A stretch of DNA of 30,631 nucleotides from CAYRZF01 sp964428805 (GTDB lineage Bacteria > Methylomirabilota > Methylomirabilia > Rokubacteriales > CSP1-6): contig CAYRZF010000019.1 in assembly GCA_964428805.1 (NCBI GenBank), forward strand, positions 1 to 30,631, in the 5' to 3' direction. Each line of letters begins with the position of its first letter. The first letter of the stretch is position 1. Positions 18,101 through 27,345 of this stretch are shown here, piece after piece. The position numbers and the translations under genes were made by a program. The notes beneath the pieces were generated by a model. It did not search any database. It saw only the letters and a list, made by a program, of their open reading frames with translations, and was not told the DNA's origin.

Positions 18101-18679
18101 GACGTCGCGGACCCGCAGGAGATTCTGGCGGGTCGCCTCCAGCTTGCCCAGCGTCTCCGCACGCTGCTGCTTGTAGCGGGTGATCCCGGCGGCCTCCTCG
18201 ATGAACACCCGCCGCTCCAGCGGTTTCGCCGTCAGGACGTGGTTGAGCCGTTCCTGGTCCATCAGGGCGTAGGCCTTGGGGTTCACACCGGTGCCGACGA
18301 ACAGGTCCAGGATATCGCGGAGCCGGCAGACGGTCCGGTTGAGGAGGTATTCGCGCTCTCCCGTCCGGTAAAGCCGTCGGCTGACACTCACCTCGCTCCA
18401 GGGAACCGAGATGGCGCCGTCGTTGGCGAAGAGGAGCTCCACGTCGGCGAGCCCCAGCGGCCTGCGCGACGCCGAGCCGTGGAAGATCACGTCCTCCATC
18501 CGGTGGCCGCGGAGGGACTTGGGGCTTTGCTCGCCGAGCGCCCAGCGGACGGCGTCCGCCACGTTGCTCTTGCCCGTCCCGTTCGGGCCCACGATGGCGG
18601 TGATGCCGGGGAAGATTTTGAACTCGGTCTTCTCGCCGAAGGATTTGAAACCGTGGACGATGATCTTCTCGAGCCGCAT
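15140..18679 (-). CDS. smc: Chromosome partition protein Smc
   Basis: The condensin ATPase that organises and segregates the chromosome together with ScpA and ScpB, which are not in this window. The 1179 residues have the full SMC layout: an N-terminal ATPase lobe with GPNGTGKSN at 31-39, a long Arg/Glu-rich coiled coil (about 165-505), a hinge (about 510-650, IPGVLGTVADLLEVPSGLETAV), a return coiled coil (about 660-1010), and a C-terminal lobe with the signature LSGGEKAL at 1088-1095, Walker B CVLDEVDAP with D1116-E1117, and a late VITHN switch. The ATG at 18679 gives MRLEKIIVHGFKSF, the standard start, so the length is complete. A run of nine G lies three bases before the ATG and must serve as the ribosome site. 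Confidence 0.98.
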   Translation of the reverse strand: MRLEKIIVHGFKSFGEKTEFKIFPGITAIVGPNGTGKSNVADAVRWALGEQSPKSLRGHRMEDVIFHGSASRRPLGLADVELLFANDGAISVPWSEVSVSRRLYRTGEREYLLNRTVCRLRDILDLFVGTGVNPKAYALMDQERLNHVLTAKPLERRVFIEEAAGITRYKQQRAETLGKLEATRQNLLRVRDVMDEVKRQLASLERQARKAQQYKTLHAEQQQLSLTLLAADYLALQRQEAEYRERMAGLRREEEATRVRVAGLAAQEATQRSVIQETEHRLSDLRQSVQKIQGEVERLLERREQMGIQIRELSEEDLRLQEEIRLVEERVNGLSADRVTKERQLEECLASQRQRHGELEALETELGTLRGTLLANRERLDALRVDSVRAAGERAELTRSIGALRERESQLLRRRERLAHEASAAREEADRLAEARGRLEALRQQVAEELSQLEGRRSNLERELTAREGLRQQRQAELAELRLSQTARQSRLEALERLEREREGYGAGVRAIFKDGGASAIPGVLGTVADLLEVPSGLETAVEAVLGDRLQWVVVERFADAKAGIGHLEANGAGSATFLPLETLPVDNGLPRDEADLRWAARLVRSRHAVLLHYLLGGVAVVPHLEQAEALWRLNGTTATFATRSGEVLSPAGRLTGGRAATGEAEHSLLGRKRAIRELANESVGLALEVREAQTRLERLEGEIVTLRAEQTQLQQSFQTQAGRRLEGKKDLEQVVREAERLSGHLETLQVEERQLVEEAGEAAREREALDRQVQAAMEVERRLERAMAELRVIVEASQERDAALAGDLTARRIESAAVGERVEALRRELGHLGDLAEDLARRRAQAEARRRQLAERQADLASEREQADERARQVAMDRDRLEGEERRIAREHAELLSRLQEIEAAAAQEKRALEQIREELHGLELKATEGRVRREELEQEGHRRFGVEPQALSAHDPPGDLEAVRTRLTELEAKLAAMGPVNLVADEEYRELEERLAFLRTQHDDLVLSIRDLEKAIRGMTRTAEERFLQAFAAINVHFGQIFGRLFEGGRAELKLVEAEEGEDALEPGVELMAQPRGKRLQAVTLLSGGEKALTGLALLFAIFYFRPSPFCVLDEVDAPLDDANIHRFLRVLRELCQQTQFIVITHNRKTMEAADVLYGITMEEPGLSRLVSVRLGD

Positions 18680-18708
18680 AGGCCCCCCCCCAAACGGGGA
18701 TTGACGTA

Positions 18709-18737
18709 TTCATAGCACGGCGGAACATTTCCCCCAA
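18709..18737 (-). promoter_or_regulatory. Weak candidate promoter for smc
   Basis: In the 131-base secA-smc spacer the minus strand has TGC-TATGAA (18714-18709), an extended -10 with 4/6 match. TTGGGG lies 17 bases upstream (18737-18732, 3/6). A start near 18702 would give a leader of about 23 bases that contains the G9 tract. The spacer shows no other gene and no convincing terminator. Confidence 0.22.
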
Positions 18738-18810
18738 AGGAAAAACACCACGCCTGGGAGGAACTGGCCGGGGCAGACGCTAGATATTGAGCTGGAGGTT
18801 CAGACCGCTC

Positions 18811-21579
<2,769 letters not shown>

Positions 21580-21604
21580 GTCAAGAATTCATTGTACACC
21601 GGTC

Positions 21605-23317
21605 TCAGCGAGTTGCCCTAGCGCCTCGCTGGAGCTCCCGCGCGTGTCTGAGCGCCGTCTCGGTGATCCGCTCGCCGCCGAGCATGCGCGCCAATTCGGC
21701 CACTCGCGCCTCCTCGGCCAGCGCAACGACGGTGGTCCGGGTCCGCCTGCCGCTCACGGCCTTCTGCACCTGGAGATGATGATCGGCGTACGCGGCGATC
21801 TGAGCCAGGTGGGTCACGCAGAGGACCTGCCGGGTCCGCGCGGTTTGCCTGAGCTTTTGCCCCACGGTGTCGGCGACCCGCCCGCCGATCCCGGCATCGA
21901 CTTCATCGAAAATGAGCGTCGGAATACGATCGGCAGCGGCCAGGATGACCTTGATGCCCAGCATGGTCCGGGAGAGCTCGCCCCCCGAGATGACCCGCGC
22001 GAGGGGCTTCAGGTCCTCTCCCGGGTTGGTGGAGAGCAGGAACTGCACCTGCTCACACCCACGCGCGGTGAGCCGGAAATTCTCCGGTCCCGCCGACAAC
22101 CCCCCGGGAGCCGCCGCCTCGCGCGTCAGGAGAGCCCGGAACTGAGCCTTCTCCATCCCGAGGGCGCGGAGCTCCCGCTGGTTCAGCATTTCGAGCCGGC
22201 GCGCCGCTTCCTCCCGGGCCGCGGAAAGGGCAAGCGCCGCTCTTTCCGCCTCGGCGGCCAGGGAAGCCAGGCGCGCCTCCTGCCGGGCGACGAGCTCGCC
22301 GCGGCGGTCGAGCCGCTCCAGCTCCGAGGCGATCCACTCCCGGTGCGCGAGAACCGCCTCCACGCTCTCGCCGTACTTCCGCTTCAGTTTGGTGAGGGCG
22401 TCGAGACGGGCCTCGATCTCCTCCAGGCGGCCGGGGTCAAACACGAGGCGGTCGCGAAGCCGGCGCGCCTGCGCCGTGACCTCCTCCAGGTGCGCCTGGG
22501 CCGCTTCGAGGGGCTCGCGGGCGGTGGCCAGCGCCGGGTCGAACTTCGCGAGGTCGCCGAGCAGCCGGGAGGCCCGGGCCACCCGAGCGGTCGCGGACTC
22601 GGGGTCGTCGTAGACGAGGCGGGACACCTCGACCAGCCCCTGGCCCAGCCGCTCGGCGTGCTGAAGCCGCTGGCGCTCGAGGCGCAACTCTTCCTCCTCG
22701 CCGGCCTTCAGCCGAGCCCCGTCGATCTCGGAAAGCTGGAAGCGGTAGAGGTCTTCCTTCTGGGCGCGATCCCTCTCCGCCGATCTCTGGTGGTCCAGCT
22801 CCTGCCGCGCCTCCTCCCAGCCCGCGACCAGCGTCGCGACCTCCTCGCGCGCCTGCTCGACACCGGCAAAGCGGTCCAGCAGTTCCAGCTGGCGGACAGG
22901 CTCCATCAGGAGCTGGTGCTCGTGCTGGCCGTGGATCTCAACCAGGTGATCGCCGAGTCGTTCCAGGAGTCCGACGGTGGCCTGCGCGTCGTTCACGAAG
23001 GCGCGGCTCTTGCCGCCTCGGCTGAGCTCGCGCCGGATGATCACCTGACCGTCCTCCGGCCGATGACCCGATTCCCCCAGGATCTGGGAGACCGGACCGC
23101 CCGGTTCCACCTCGAAGACCGCCTCGACGGTTGCCGAATCGGAGTCTGAGCGGATCACGTCCAATTGAGCTCGGGCGCCCCGCAGCAAAAGGATGGCGTC
23201 AAGGAGAATCGATTTGCCGGCGCCGGTTTCGCCGGTGAGGACGTTCAGCCCGTGAGCGAACAGGACCGTGGCCTCTTCGATCACAGCGAAGCGCTTGACC
23301 CTGAGCTCACGCAGCAT
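21605..23317 (-). CDS. recN: DNA repair protein RecN
   Basis: An SMC-like ATPase that helps process and hold DNA double-strand breaks for RecA-dependent repair. The 570 residues show the N-terminal MLRELRVKRFAVIEEATV with Walker A GETGAGKS at 29-36, a Q-loop region (IHGQHEHQLL), a shorter coiled-coil pair (about 150-380) without an SMC hinge, and the C-terminal SGGELSR signature at 444-450 and Walker B LIFDEVDAGIGG (D471-E472). Both ends look complete. The ribosome site upstream of the ATG at 23317 is weak. Only 75 bases upstream are readable before the assembly gap, so whether recN is joined to nadK as in many genomes (nadK-recN) is likely but not shown. Confidence 0.97.
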   Translation of the reverse strand: MLRELRVKRFAVIEEATVLFAHGLNVLTGETGAGKSILLDAILLLRGARAQLDVIRSDSDSATVEAVFEVEPGGPVSQILGESGHRPEDGQVIIRRELSRGGKSRAFVNDAQATVGLLERLGDHLVEIHGQHEHQLLMEPVRQLELLDRFAGVEQAREEVATLVAGWEEARQELDHQRSAERDRAQKEDLYRFQLSEIDGARLKAGEEEELRLERQRLQHAERLGQGLVEVSRLVYDDPESATARVARASRLLGDLAKFDPALATAREPLEAAQAHLEEVTAQARRLRDRLVFDPGRLEEIEARLDALTKLKRKYGESVEAVLAHREWIASELERLDRRGELVARQEARLASLAAEAERAALALSAAREEAARRLEMLNQRELRALGMEKAQFRALLTREAAAPGGLSAGPENFRLTARGCEQVQFLLSTNPGEDLKPLARVISGGELSRTMLGIKVILAAADRIPTLIFDEVDAGIGGRVADTVGQKLRQTARTRQVLCVTHLAQIAAYADHHLQVQKAVSGRRTRTTVVALAEEARVAELARMLGGERITETALRHARELQRGARATR

Positions 23318-23392
23318 GCAACTCGGTCGGCCTATTTACTCGGGCCTCGCCTCCTCGCTGGCCCCGACGGTAGTGCGGTCGCCGCCGAAGCG

Positions 23393-23492
23393 NNNNNNNN
23401 NNNNNNNNNNNNNNNNNNNNNNNNNNNNNNNNNNNNNNNNNNNNNNNNNNNNNNNNNNNNNNNNNNNNNNNNNNNNNNNNNNNNNNNNNNNN
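23393..23492. other. Assembly gap, exactly 100 N
   Basis: One hundred consecutive N between nadK and recN. This round number is the conventional placeholder for a scaffold join of unknown size, so real sequence of unknown length may be missing. The readable flanks (16 and 75 bases) hold no recognisable gene. The recN-side flank can be read on the minus strand as the end of a frame, FGGDRTTVGASEEARPE then TAA, which could be the tail of a lost small gene or chance. Confidence 0.98.
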
Positions 23493-23508
23493 AGCGCGTC
23501 GGCTCGAA

Positions 23509-24366
23509 CTACCGTTCACCCCACTTGAGCTTCGTCCGGAGGACCGAGAAGAAGTGACGCCGGGGATCCCGCACCAGACGGATCCTGGGGGAGGCTTGAC
23601 GCACTTGGACGATGTCTCGCTCCTTGAGCGCGACGCCCACCTGGCCGTCCAGGGTCAGCATCACTTCCTGCTGCTCGGTCAGCAGCGTGATCTCGATCCG
23701 GAGGTTGGCCGGGAGCACGATGGGGCGGTTCGTGAGGGTGTGGGAGCAGATCGGCGTCAGGACCACCGCCTCCATGGTCGGGAACACGATGGGACCGCCG
23801 GCCGACAAACTGTACGCGGTGGAGCCCGTAGGCGTGGAGACGATCAGCCCGTCGGCGCGATAGCCGGTGGCGTACTGCCCCTCCACGGACACCGCGAGGG
23901 TGATGATCCGGCTCATCGCTGACTTGGTAATGACAACGTCATTGAGCGCGACATACTCCGTGAGCCGCTCGTCCTGGCGAAACACCTGGGCGGCGAGCAT
24001 CATCCGGTCTTCCACCATCATCTCTCCGCGGAAGAGGGCGTCGAGGGTCGGGAAGAGTTCTGCCTCCGTGGTCGCGGTGAGGAAGCCTAGGCCGCCGAGG
24101 TTCACCCCGAGGATGGGCACGCCGAGGTCCCCCACCAGGCGGGCCATGGAGAGCAGCGTCCCGTCGCCCCCGAGGACGACGAGAAGATCGGCCTGGGCCG
24201 GGAGGTCGGACTTGCGGACCGCGGTTTTCGGGTTGGCGATTAGCTCTGCCGTTTCCTTCTCGAGCACCACCTGCTTGCCACGATCGGTCAGCCATTCCAC
24301 CAGTCGGGGAACAACCTCCCGGGCCTCCGGCCGATCGACCTTGGCGACGATGCCGACGCGCGTCAT
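23509..24366 (-). CDS. nadK: NAD kinase
   Basis: Phosphorylates NAD to NADP in the cytoplasm, using ATP or polyphosphate in bacterial enzymes. The 285 residues contain the family-defining GGDGTLL (66-72), GVNLGGLGFLTATTEAE, ALNDVVITKS (NAD-binding NE/ND motif), and the glycine-rich DGLIVSTPTGSTAYSLSAGGPI. The C-terminus ends FFSVLRTKLKWGER, as in complete family members, so the gene is not cut by the nearby N gap. The ATG overlaps the tlyA stop as ATGA, so the two are probably coupled. A tlyA-nadK-recN order is common in bacteria. Confidence 0.97.
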   Translation of the reverse strand: MTRVGIVAKVDRPEAREVVPRLVEWLTDRGKQVVLEKETAELIANPKTAVRKSDLPAQADLLVVLGGDGTLLSMARLVGDLGVPILGVNLGGLGFLTATTEAELFPTLDALFRGEMMVEDRMMLAAQVFRQDERLTEYVALNDVVITKSAMSRIITLAVSVEGQYATGYRADGLIVSTPTGSTAYSLSAGGPIVFPTMEAVVLTPICSHTLTNRPIVLPANLRIEITLLTEQQEVMLTLDGQVGVALKERDIVQVRQASPRIRLVRDPRRHFFSVLRTKLKWGER

Positions 24367-25187
24367 GCCCGTTTCTCTCCCCCGGCCACGCGAGCGATCA
24401 GCGAGTCCAGTTCCGCCACCGTGCGGCCGTGCCGCGAGACGTAGAAGAAGAACTCGCGGTTCCCCTTCGTCCCCGCGAGCGGCGAGGCGGTCAGACCCAG
24501 GATGTGCCAGCCGTGAAGAATGACAAACCGGGCCAGTTTCCCGAGCACGGCCTGATGCTGGGCGGGCTCCCGGACGACGCCGCCCTTGCCGACCTGGCCC
24601 TTGCCGACCTCGAACTGAGGCTTGACGAGCACGACGGCCTCGGCAGGATCGGCCAGCGCCCCCATGACGGCGGGGAGGACCTTCTCCAACGAGATGAACG
24701 AGACGTCCATCGTGGCCAGGTCCGGCGGCACCGGGAAAGCGGCGGCGGTAAGGCGGCGCGCGTTGGTTTTCTCCATGACCACCACGCGCGGATCCGCCCG
24801 AAGCCGGGCGTCCAGCTGGCCGGCCCCGACGTCCACGGCATACACCCGCGCGGCGCCCTGGGAAATCAGACAGTGGGTGAACCCGCCCGTGGAGGCGCCG
24901 ACGTCGAGACAGGCTCTCCCCGAGACGGTAATCCCGAACGCCTGGAGCGCGTGGGCGAGTTTCTCGCCGCCGCGGCTCACGAAGGGCGGCCGCGCCTTGA
25001 TCTCAACTGATGCCCGGAGATCCACGAGCCGTCCGGCTTTGTCCACCTGCTTTCCGTCCACCAGGACCAACCCGGCAAGGATGAGACGTTGAGCCTGCTC
25101 ACGACTCGCCGTCAAGCCCCGCGAAACCAGGAGGCAATCCAGTCGCTCCCGGCCTCTCTTGGCCGGCGCCTTCGCCGCCGTTTTCAT
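24363..25187 (-). CDS. tlyA: TlyA family rRNA 2'-O-methyltransferase
   Basis: In characterised members this enzyme methylates the 2'-OH of cytidines in 16S and/or 23S rRNA and affects capreomycin sensitivity; haemolysin annotations of this family are historical. Residues about 12-65 form an S4 RNA-binding domain (RLDCLLVSRGLTASREQAQRL within 15-35). A Rossmann methyltransferase domain follows, with motif I CLDVGASTGGFTHCL at 93-107 and a K-D-K-E tetrad visible as K76 (RGGEKL), D161 (TMDVSFIS), K189 (VKPQFE) and E245 (GNREFFFYV). The length of 274 is typical. The ATG at 25187 has an excellent GAGGAG seven bases upstream. The gene has its own TATAAT box and heads the tlyA-nadK(-recN) unit. Confidence 0.95.
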   Translation of the reverse strand: MKTAAKAPAKRGRERLDCLLVSRGLTASREQAQRLILAGLVLVDGKQVDKAGRLVDLRASVEIKARPPFVSRGGEKLAHALQAFGITVSGRACLDVGASTGGFTHCLISQGAARVYAVDVGAGQLDARLRADPRVVVMEKTNARRLTAAAFPVPPDLATMDVSFISLEKVLPAVMGALADPAEAVVLVKPQFEVGKGQVGKGGVVREPAQHQAVLGKLARFVILHGWHILGLTASPLAGTKGNREFFFYVSRHGRTVAELDSLIARVAGGEKRA

Positions 25188-25237
25188 CGTCTAGCTCCTC
25201 GGGGGGCAAAGGGAACAGATCGAAAGGGAACGCATCA

Positions 25238-25243
25238 ATTATA
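25238..25243 (-). promoter_or_regulatory. Candidate -10 box for tlyA-nadK
   Basis: A perfect TATAAT sits on the minus strand, with TTGCCG (4/6 to the -35 consensus) 19 bases upstream. It lies between the rhomboid terminator hairpin and tlyA. A start near 25231 would give a leader of about 44 bases ending in GAGGAG. Position between a terminator and a well-formed ribosome site supports it. Confidence 0.55.
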
Positions 25244-25270
25244 TCAGGATAGGCCGACATCGCGGCAAAA

Positions 25271-25300
25271 CCCCCTCGTCACTAAGAAAAACGGAGGGGG
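25271..25300 (-). terminator. Intrinsic terminator of the M16-M16-rhomboid unit
   Basis: On the minus strand CCCCCTC (25300-25294) pairs with GAGGGGG (25277-25271) as a 7-bp GC-rich stem, with a 16-base loop, and TTTT follows at once (25270-25267). The 5' arm lies in the last codons of the rhomboid gene and the stop codon is in the loop. The loop is long and the T-run short, but position and orientation fit. Confidence 0.6.
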
Positions 25301-26019
25301 CGCCGCGGTTTGAGGGCGAGGAGGAGGACGATCCCGGCGAGAAAGCCCCCGATGTGGGCGAAGAAGGCTACCCCACCCTGTGGTTCTCCGGTCACTGTGC
25401 TCCCGAAGGTGATGATCCCGCTGAGGAACTGGATCACGATCCAGAAGCCCAGGACGATGAGGGCGGGAATCCTGACGATGCGGATGAAGAAGCCGAAAAA
25501 CAAAAGGGTGAGGACGCTCGCGTGCGGGAAGAGCAAGAGGTAGGCCCCCAACACGCCTGACACGGCCCCGCTGGCCCCGATCATCGGGATGCTGGAGGAG
25601 GGACTGATGAGGGTCTGCGACAGCGCCGCGGCGACCCCGGCGGCCAGATAAAAGCCGAGGAAACGTCCGTGCCCGAGGGTATCCTCGACGTTATTACCGA
25701 AGATCCAGAGGTACAGCATGTTGCCGAAGATGTGAAATAACCCGCCGTGGAGGAACATCGAGGTAAAGATCGTGAGCACCGGACTGGGGAAGTCCCCGAG
25801 GCCCGGGCACCCGCCGACGCCGGGTCGGGCGCCGCTGAGCCGGCACGGGATCAGCCCGAACTCGAAGACGAACGCCTCGGTCGCGCCACGGGCGGCAGGC
25901 TCGGCCCCCAGTTCCAGGGACAGCTGGTAGAGAAAGACCAGGATGTTCAGCGCCATGAGTCCCACGGTGACGAACGGAACCGTGCGGGTCGGAATGTCGT
26001 CCTTGAGCGGAAACAGCAT
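25282..26019 (-). CDS. Rhomboid family intramembrane serine protease
   Basis: An integral membrane protease that cuts transmembrane substrates within or near the bilayer; the substrate is unknown. The 245 residues show about six hydrophobic helices. The catalytic serine is S150 (MIGASGAVSG) and the catalytic histidine H222 (FFAHIGGFLAG); the HGGLFHIFGNMLYLWIFG block (91-108) includes the conserved H and N that form the oxyanion site. The loop between helices 1 and 2 (about 36-80) is long and contains two cysteines, C59 and C71, which could form a disulfide if it faces the periplasm. It begins nine bases after the second M16 gene and ends at a terminator, so the three form one proteolysis-related unit. 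Confidence 0.93.
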   Translation of the reverse strand: MLFPLKDDIPTRTVPFVTVGLMALNILVFLYQLSLELGAEPAARGATEAFVFEFGLIPCRLSGARPGVGGCPGLGDFPSPVLTIFTSMFLHGGLFHIFGNMLYLWIFGNNVEDTLGHGRFLGFYLAAGVAAALSQTLISPSSSIPMIGASGAVSGVLGAYLLLFPHASVLTLLFFGFFIRIVRIPALIVLGFWIVIQFLSGIITFGSTVTGEPQGGVAFFAHIGGFLAGIVLLLALKPRRPLRFS

Positions 26020-26028
26020 CCAATTTCT

Positions 26029-27345
26029 CTACTTGCGAAGGGGTTTGAGAACCACGCCCGTGGGGGCGGCCAGATATCTCCCGGCCACCCGCTGAATGTC
26101 CTCCACGGTGACAGCGTCCACCGCCGTCACGTACCGGTCGAGGAACTCGTGCCCGACGCCCGCCAGCTCGAAGAACGCCAGGTACCAGGCCTGGCGGGCG
26201 TTCGTGCGGCGATCCATGGCGAGATTCCCCAAGAGGTAGGCCTTGGCCCGTTGAAGCTCATCCTCGGTGACCCGCTCCTGCCGGACGCGCGCGGTTTCCC
26301 GCCTGATCCCCTCTTCCGCCCGGTCCAGGTTCTCAGGCGCGGTCCCCATGTGCATCACGAAGAAGCTGGTGTCCACACGCGACGGATAAACGGCGCCCAG
26401 GGAGTAGGCCAGCCCCTGCTTGTTCCGGAGCTCGGTGTAGAGCCGGCCCGACATGCCCCCTCCCATCAGCGTGCTCAGTACCTTGACGGCGGGATAGTCG
26501 GGGTGCGAAAGCGGCGGAGCCAGGTACCCCATGTGAATTTGGGCCTGTGCGGCCGGACGTTCGAGGACCTGTCGCACGTTGGCGCCCGCGGGAGGCGGCA
26601 GAGCCGGATCGGCTGCGCCGGGGCCTCCCGGCAGGTCAGCAAAGAGACGCCCGACCTCCTCCACCACCTCGGGACCGGAGACCTGGCCGCTCACCGCCAG
26701 CACGATCCGGCCGGCACGGTAGTGGCGCCCGTAATGGTCCAGCAGAAGAGCCCGGTCCACCCGCTCCACCGCCTGACGCTGGCCGAGAGCCGGCAGTCCG
26801 TACGGATGGGGGCCGTAGAGGAAGGCCAGCAGCGTGTCGAAGGTAAGAGGAAACGGCAGATCGGCCCGGTTCCCGATCTGGCTCAGGATCACCCCCCGCT
26901 CCTTTTCGATCTCGTCGGGCGGCAGGCTCGGCCTGAGCGCCACGTCCGCGACGAGATCCAAGAGCGCCTTCCAATGGCGGGCCAGCGCGGTCCCGCGGAT
27001 CTCTGAAACGTCAGCCTCTCCCGATGCGCTGAGGCTACCCCCAATTTCCTCGGCGGTCTCGGCGATCTCCTGGGCACTCCGGCGAGCGGTCCCTTTGACC
27101 ATCACGTGCTGCAAGAGATTCGAGAGGCCGGCGCTCTCGGCGCGCTCCCAGCGCGTGCCCATCCTGACCTGGAGGGATACCGCAACGACAGGAGCAACCG
27201 CGTTTTCCCGGACCAGGAGCGTGAGGCCGCTGGCATACCGGTGACGGAGCACGGGCGGGGAGGGGGTGCCGGCCGGAGAGGCACTGGGGAGAAGGGAGAG
27301 TCCCGCGGCCACGAGGAAGCACAGCGAGAGCGGTGTCAGGCTCAT
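26029..27345 (-). CDS. M16 family peptidase-like protein lacking the metal site (probable partner subunit)
   Basis: An exported M16B (pitrilysin-clan) protein of 438 residues with a cleavable-type signal (MSLTPLSLCFLVAAGLSLLPSA, likely cut after about residue 25). The zinc motif HxxEH is degenerate here: N76-L-L-Q79-H80, so two of the three hallmark residues are lost, and the downstream glutamate position reads RGVILSQIG. It therefore should not bind catalytic zinc. The C-terminal substrate-positioning R/Y pair is kept (ELRNKQGLAYSLGA, R308 and Y315). The upstream gene has the reverse pattern. This matches known bacterial M16 heterodimers in which one subunit supplies the metal site and the other the R/Y pair. 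The ATG overlaps the upstream stop as ATGA, supporting equal expression and complex formation in the periplasm. Confidence 0.92.
   Translation of the reverse strand: MSLTPLSLCFLVAAGLSLLPSASPAGTPSPPVLRHRYASGLTLLVRENAVAPVVAVSLQVRMGTRWERAESAGLSNLLQHVMVKGTARRSAQEIAETAEEIGGSLSASGEADVSEIRGTALARHWKALLDLVADVALRPSLPPDEIEKERGVILSQIGNRADLPFPLTFDTLLAFLYGPHPYGLPALGQRQAVERVDRALLLDHYGRHYRAGRIVLAVSGQVSGPEVVEEVGRLFADLPGGPGAADPALPPPAGANVRQVLERPAAQAQIHMGYLAPPLSHPDYPAVKVLSTLMGGGMSGRLYTELRNKQGLAYSLGAVYPSRVDTSFFVMHMGTAPENLDRAEEGIRRETARVRQERVTEDELQRAKAYLLGNLAMDRRTNARQAWYLAFFELAGVGHEFLDRYVTAVDAVTVEDIQRVAGRYLAAPTGVVLKPLRK

Noticed and set aside
23493..23516. TTCGA-containing sequence resembling a tRNA T-loop beside the N gap
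   Set aside because: It covers the end of nadK, and no acceptor or anticodon stem can be formed on the readable side.
23165..23557. Open frame running through the N block
   Set aside because: It is open only because N codons contain no stops, and it is antisense to recN and nadK at its two ends.
24363..25187. Haemolysin activity for the tlyA product
   Set aside because: The S4 domain plus Rossmann methyltransferase with K-D-K-E residues points to rRNA methylation; the haemolysin name is historical.
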